Source of the DNA: Listeria ivanovii subsp. londoniensis
Lineage (GTDB): Bacteria > Bacillota > Bacilli > Lactobacillales > Listeriaceae
DNA length: 64,000 nucleotides
Direction of reading: 5' to 3'
Assembly (NCBI RefSeq): GCF_000763495.1
Contig: NZ_CP009576.1
Coordinates: 816,001-880,000 of the forward strand
Every line of letters starts with the position of its first letter. The first letter of the stretch is position 1. Of this stretch, positions 60,901 through 64,000 are shown in pieces. The position numbers and the translations under genes are program-made. The notes under the pieces are model-generated. The model had not been told where the DNA came from and searched no databases. It saw nothing but the letters and a program-made list of their open reading frames with translations.

Positions 60901-60945
60901 GGCTGTAAGCGAATGTGAAAGCATTTTGCTTACAGTCTTTTTTTG
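60901..60945 (+). terminator. Terminator after the DUF4064 gene
   Basis: GGCTGTAAGC (60901-60910) pairs with GCTTACAGTC (60928-60937; one G-T), then T7. Confidence 0.85.
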
Positions 60946-61109
60946 TATGAATTTGTCCCCGATAGGAAAAACATCATATCTAAAGTTTTAATTAATAGCT
61001 AGGTGACTTTTTAGACACAGTTCTATGGAGAAATAGTGTTAGATGCGGAAATATTTTGTTTTCTAGTGATGTATAATTTGGAAATAGAATGAAAGGAGTG
61101 GTAGATATC

Positions 61110-63275
61110 ATGCTTAAAAAAATTAGCTTGATTATGTTAAGTTTCTCTTTATGTATGCCTAGTGTCATAGCATCAGCAGAGGAAAAAACTAAAACACAAA
61201 TCATGGTAAAAGCAGAAAATTTTCCAGAAGGTAAAACATATGCTGAAATTTTTCCGGATCAAAATTTAGCAAAACGAATAGCAGTCTTAAGCGGAAAACA
61301 ACCCACGGATATTGTTACAAAGACTGATTTAGATAGCATCAAGGTACTTCAATGCGATTCATCGGGCATTAGTGATATTGCTGGTCTTGAATATATGGAA
61401 AATTTAACAACCATTGATTTCACTTATTGCAGTGTGACAGACTTGAGTCCATTAGCTAATCTTACTAATCTCATTTATGTAGATTTTGATGGAAATAATA
61501 ATATCGTTGATTTAGAGCCACTAAAGGGATTAATTAATTTAGAAACGTTAAATTTAGGAGCTTTTGATGGGAATAGTATTGTTGACATAAGTCCACTTGC
61601 CAATTTAACAAAATTAAAGAGGCTTGATTTAGAGGGAAATAATATTGTCGATGTCACCCCGCTTAAAGGACTTACAAACTTAGAAAATTTGGACATTTAT
61701 AATAATGAAATTAGTGATATTTGTGCATTAAATTCACTAACCAACCTTACCTCACTTTTCCTTGGTGCGAATACGATAGAAGATTTAACATCTTTAAATT
61801 CGATGCAAAAATTAACAACACTTGAAGCGAGGTCGAATCATTTTGTGAAAAAGGATTTAGAAATAATTAATTCTTTATCGAGTTTAAGGTCATTGGAAAT
61901 GGGAGATAATGATATTACGGATTTATCATTTTTTAATACTTGTACTTCAACTAGCTTGAAATATGTGTACTTTGCAGGTAATCATATAAGCGATATTCGA
62001 CCATTAATGACATACAGAAATGCGCACCGAAATCTATCTACTTACGATGTAACAAAGCAGGTAATTACATTGCCAACTATTGAAACAAAAGAGAATGCTG
62101 TTACGGTAGAAAATAAACTTTTTGATATAAATGGTGATTTACTAGCGCCAAAACAAATCGATAATAAAGGGACTTATACAGCGCCCAATGTAACTTGGGA
62201 TGATTTAACTGCTGATCCAATGAAGGTTTCTTACACATTTAATAATAGTGGAAAGTTCTCTGGGACGGTAAATCAACCAATTGATTATTTAGCACCTGAA
62301 CTTACTTTTGATTCAGAGATAACTTATACTGTCAATACACTAAAAGATGAAGCAACATTTTTGTCAGATGTTTCCGCTGACACAGATGCTAATGCGGAAA
62401 TCAATTCGAATTTTGAAAGTAAGGTAAGGATGAATACAGTGGGAGATTACCGTGTCTCTATTTGGAGTTCCAACAAACATAAGGAGTCACAAGGAATAAT
62501 AACCGTTCATGTTGTAGCGGCGCCAACATTACCGTTCATTACCGCGGATTCAGAAATAACATATGATAAAGGAACTGTAAAAAATGAAGCGGAATTTTTC
62601 AATGATGTATCTGCTACAACTGAAAGAGACGCAACGATAACGAGTAATTTTGATCAAGTTGTTGACTTAGATATCCCAGGGGATTATGAAGTAACACTGA
62701 CTTCTACCAATGCAGTGGGTGCTGTAACAACGAAAGTTATTGTTCATGTTGTTGCAGTACCAGTTTTACCAACTATCACAGCGAGTCCAGAAGTAACATA
62801 TGATAAAGGAATAGCCAAAAATGAAGCGGAATTTTTCAATGATGTATCTGCTACAACTGAAAGAGACGCAACGATAACGAGTGACTTCAATCAAGTAGTA
62901 GATTTAGCAGTCGCAGATGACTATGAAGTGATACTGACTTCCACTAATGCAACAGGATCAGTCTCGACAAAGGTAATTGTTCATGTGGTGGAAAACATAA
63001 CACCAGTTAACCCATTGAACCCAAAAACATCAGACACTCCAGTGATTCCAAATTTACCAGATAATCCTTTGAAGCCAGTCAATCCGGTTGAATCAAAGAG
63101 TAATGTAGCCTATACCATAAATTCAACCGATTCCAAAGCATCACGCGAAAAAAGCACTACTCAAATTTCAGGAAACAGCCTTCCAAAAACAGGTGATAGC
63201 AAGCTTTATTGGGTACTGATTGGATTGATGTTTGTTGGTACTGCAAGTTTTAGTTGGAATAAAAAACGTATTTGA
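61110..63275 (+). CDS. Internalin-like LRR surface protein with LPXTG anchor
   Basis: 721 residues. Signal peptide (LKKISLIMLSFSLCMPSVIASA), a cap region with the internalin-type IFPDQNLAKRIAVLSGKQPTDIV, then about nine SDS22-like 22-residue LRRs (for example LTKLKRLDLEGNNIVDVTPLKG). An Ig-like inter-repeat region follows, then three ~79-residue beta repeats (about 400-640), a Pro-rich spacer and the sortase signal LPKTG (691-695) with helix and KKRI tail. Likely a wall-anchored adhesin of unknown ligand. ATG 61110 is used; ATG 61089 would put residues before the signal peptide and lies ahead of AAAGGAG. Confidence 0.92.
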   Translation: MLKKISLIMLSFSLCMPSVIASAEEKTKTQIMVKAENFPEGKTYAEIFPDQNLAKRIAVLSGKQPTDIVTKTDLDSIKVLQCDSSGISDIAGLEYMENLTTIDFTYCSVTDLSPLANLTNLIYVDFDGNNNIVDLEPLKGLINLETLNLGAFDGNSIVDISPLANLTKLKRLDLEGNNIVDVTPLKGLTNLENLDIYNNEISDICALNSLTNLTSLFLGANTIEDLTSLNSMQKLTTLEARSNHFVKKDLEIINSLSSLRSLEMGDNDITDLSFFNTCTSTSLKYVYFAGNHISDIRPLMTYRNAHRNLSTYDVTKQVITLPTIETKENAVTVENKLFDINGDLLAPKQIDNKGTYTAPNVTWDDLTADPMKVSYTFNNSGKFSGTVNQPIDYLAPELTFDSEITYTVNTLKDEATFLSDVSADTDANAEINSNFESKVRMNTVGDYRVSIWSSNKHKESQGIITVHVVAAPTLPFITADSEITYDKGTVKNEAEFFNDVSATTERDATITSNFDQVVDLDIPGDYEVTLTSTNAVGAVTTKVIVHVVAVPVLPTITASPEVTYDKGIAKNEAEFFNDVSATTERDATITSDFNQVVDLAVADDYEVILTSTNATGSVSTKVIVHVVENITPVNPLNPKTSDTPVIPNLPDNPLKPVNPVESKSNVAYTINSTDSKASREKSTTQISGNSLPKTGDSKLYWVLIGLMFVGTASFSWNKKRI
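62580..62882 (+). repeat. Intragenic duplication in the LRR-LPXTG gene
   Basis: A 66-bp block at 62580-62645 is repeated identically at 62817-62882, exactly 237 bp (79 codons) apart, inside more diverged 79-residue protein repeats (KNEAEFFNDVSATTERDATI in both). Confidence 0.9.
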
Positions 63276-63283
63276 TTATTAGA

Positions 63284-63330
63284 AAAGCAGAAATTCTCTC
63301 CATGATAGAAAGAGGATTTCTGCTTTTTTG
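63284..63330 (+). terminator. Terminator of the LRR-LPXTG gene
   Basis: AAAAGCAGAAATTCTCT (63284-63300) pairs with AGAGGATTTCTGCTTTT (63311-63327) with one mismatch, then Ts. Confidence 0.9.
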
Positions 63331-63427
63331 TGATAAATATAAGCGGATTATTTGTCATGTAATAATGTTGTTTCAATAAAAGGAAACAGAAAGATGCTAG
63401 AGCTTGGTTGCTACCTCAATCATATTT

Positions 63428-64000
63428 TTATACAGACTCTCTTAAAGCTAAATCAATGGGAACTATTTCAGTTATGCTTCTTTTTTGGTTAGGATTAGCA
63501 ATAATTGAAAGTAAATTATCAACGGTTATTTGAGCGATTTTTGGTATGTTTTGCTTTACGCTACTTAGTTTAGGGACGGTATATTTACATTGCGGCGTGT
63601 CATCAAAACCAATGATTTTAATATCCACTGGAATCTTTTTGCCAATCGTTGGTAAAAACGCTAATAACTCGAGAGCAATGTTATCATTAATCGCAAAAAT
63701 ACCATCAACACTAGCTGCATTTTGTAGGAAAGTACGAATATTTTCTTGATAATCCTTTTTTTGTAGATCAACTGTGAATTTAGAAAGTTCTTCGTCATAT
63801 CCGATATTATTTTTCTTTAAAGCATCTTGAAAACCCTTCAAACGCTCTTTGGCAGAAGAAGACTGCCGACTATGCATAAATATTGCTGGGCTTTTTACGC
63901 CAGCATGAATTAAAGATTCGGTTGCTTCAAAAGCTCCTTGATAGTGATTGGAAGAAATGAAAATGGTGTTTTTGTCCTTTGGTTGGCGGTCAATACAAAC
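63428..64000 (-). CDS. LacI-family transcriptional regulator (N-terminus off the right edge)
   Basis: The visible 190 residues enter at the window edge as VCIDRQPKDKNTIFISSNHYQGAFEATESLIHAG. They continue through HSRQSSSAKERLKGFQDALKKN, DGIFAINDNIALELL and GFDDTPQCKYTVPKLSSVKQNIPKIAQITVDNLL. These are the hallmarks of the periplasmic-binding-like effector domain of LacI/GalR repressors. The DNA-binding domain lies beyond 64000. Probably controls a sugar operon to the right. Confidence 0.9.
   Translation of the reverse strand, partial: VCIDRQPKDKNTIFISSNHYQGAFEATESLIHAGVKSPAIFMHSRQSSSAKERLKGFQDALKKNNIGYDEELSKFTVDLQKKDYQENIRTFLQNAASVDGIFAINDNIALELLAFLPTIGKKIPVDIKIIGFDDTPQCKYTVPKLSSVKQNIPKIAQITVDNLLSIIANPNQKRSITEIVPIDLALRESV

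Noticed and set aside
1-64000. CRISPR arrays, tRNA or rRNA genes, insertion sequences, replication origin
   Set aside because: No regularly spaced direct repeats, tRNA cloverleaf, rRNA segment or transposase frame was seen on either strand.

Overview
The window is low-GC Firmicute DNA and belongs to Listeria: almost certainly L. monocytogenes or a very close relative. The diagnostic content is one long, nearly unbroken flagellar/chemotaxis cluster bracketed by the motility repressor MogR and carrying the bifunctional anti-repressor/flagellin glycosyltransferase GmaR and the 287-residue flagellin FlaA. Gene order follows the region I remember from strain EGD-e as roughly lmo0664 to lmo0734. 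Locus tags are quoted from memory, as orientation only.

Layout. 1-4787: a HAD phosphatase cut by the left edge, an acetyltransferase / DUF5327 / DUF423 group, an ABC exporter pair, a 435-bp gap with a textbook sigma-B promoter, and a DUF805 membrane protein. 4827-5975 (minus): mogR and a small downstream gene. 6347-19882: first motility operon (fliO-like, fliP, fliQ, fliR, flhB, flhA, flhF, flgG, cheR, motA, motB, gmaR, cheV). 20118-20981: monocistronic flaA. 21259-32330: cheY, cheA, C-ring and hook genes and two exported/membrane proteins of unknown function. 32437-45025: yaaR-like gene, flgN-like gene, flgK, flgL, fliD, fliS, flgB, flgC, fliE-fliI and a lytic transglycosylase. 45026-45826: a gene-poor scar with a decayed phage-tail-like fragment. 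45827-51343: accessory block with a P-type ATPase, an autoregulated PadR / DUF1048 / ABC exporter operon and a FusB-like EF-G-binding protein (minus). 51619-56302: pyruvate oxidase, a chemoreceptor with an exported C39-like protein, and a tiny LPXTG protein. 56401-64000: glmS with its self-cleaving ribozyme, a short RibF-type FAD synthetase, small DUF genes, an LRR-LPXTG surface protein and a LacI-type regulator cut by the right edge.

How it works together. Perfect matches to the MogR operator (TTTT-N5-AAAA) lie upstream of the fli operon, flaA, cheY, the yaaR-flgK segment and the chemoreceptor gene, so the whole programme is one MogR regulon. No sigma-D, FlgM, FlhG, CsrA or FliW gene is in the window. 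GmaR, encoded inside a MogR-controlled operon, relieves repression and glycosylates FlaA. A sigma-B-type promoter on the minus strand at the end of fliQ would produce a ~1.7-kb mogR leader antisense to fliQ, fliP and the fliO-like gene (the known Listeria 'excludon').

The strongest less-explained signals are: (i) a complete leader-peptide attenuator in front of the FusB-like gene, with a TTGACG-N17-TATAAT promoter, an 18-codon leader with its own Shine-Dalgarno and a 13-bp hairpin overlapping the leader; (ii) the orphan sigma-B promoter at 4001; (iii) a possible short transcript with a 7-codon ORF and an intrinsic terminator between mogR and the fli operon; (iv) a perfect 16-bp inverted-repeat operator on the padR promoter; (v) a FliY with two complete CheC modules.
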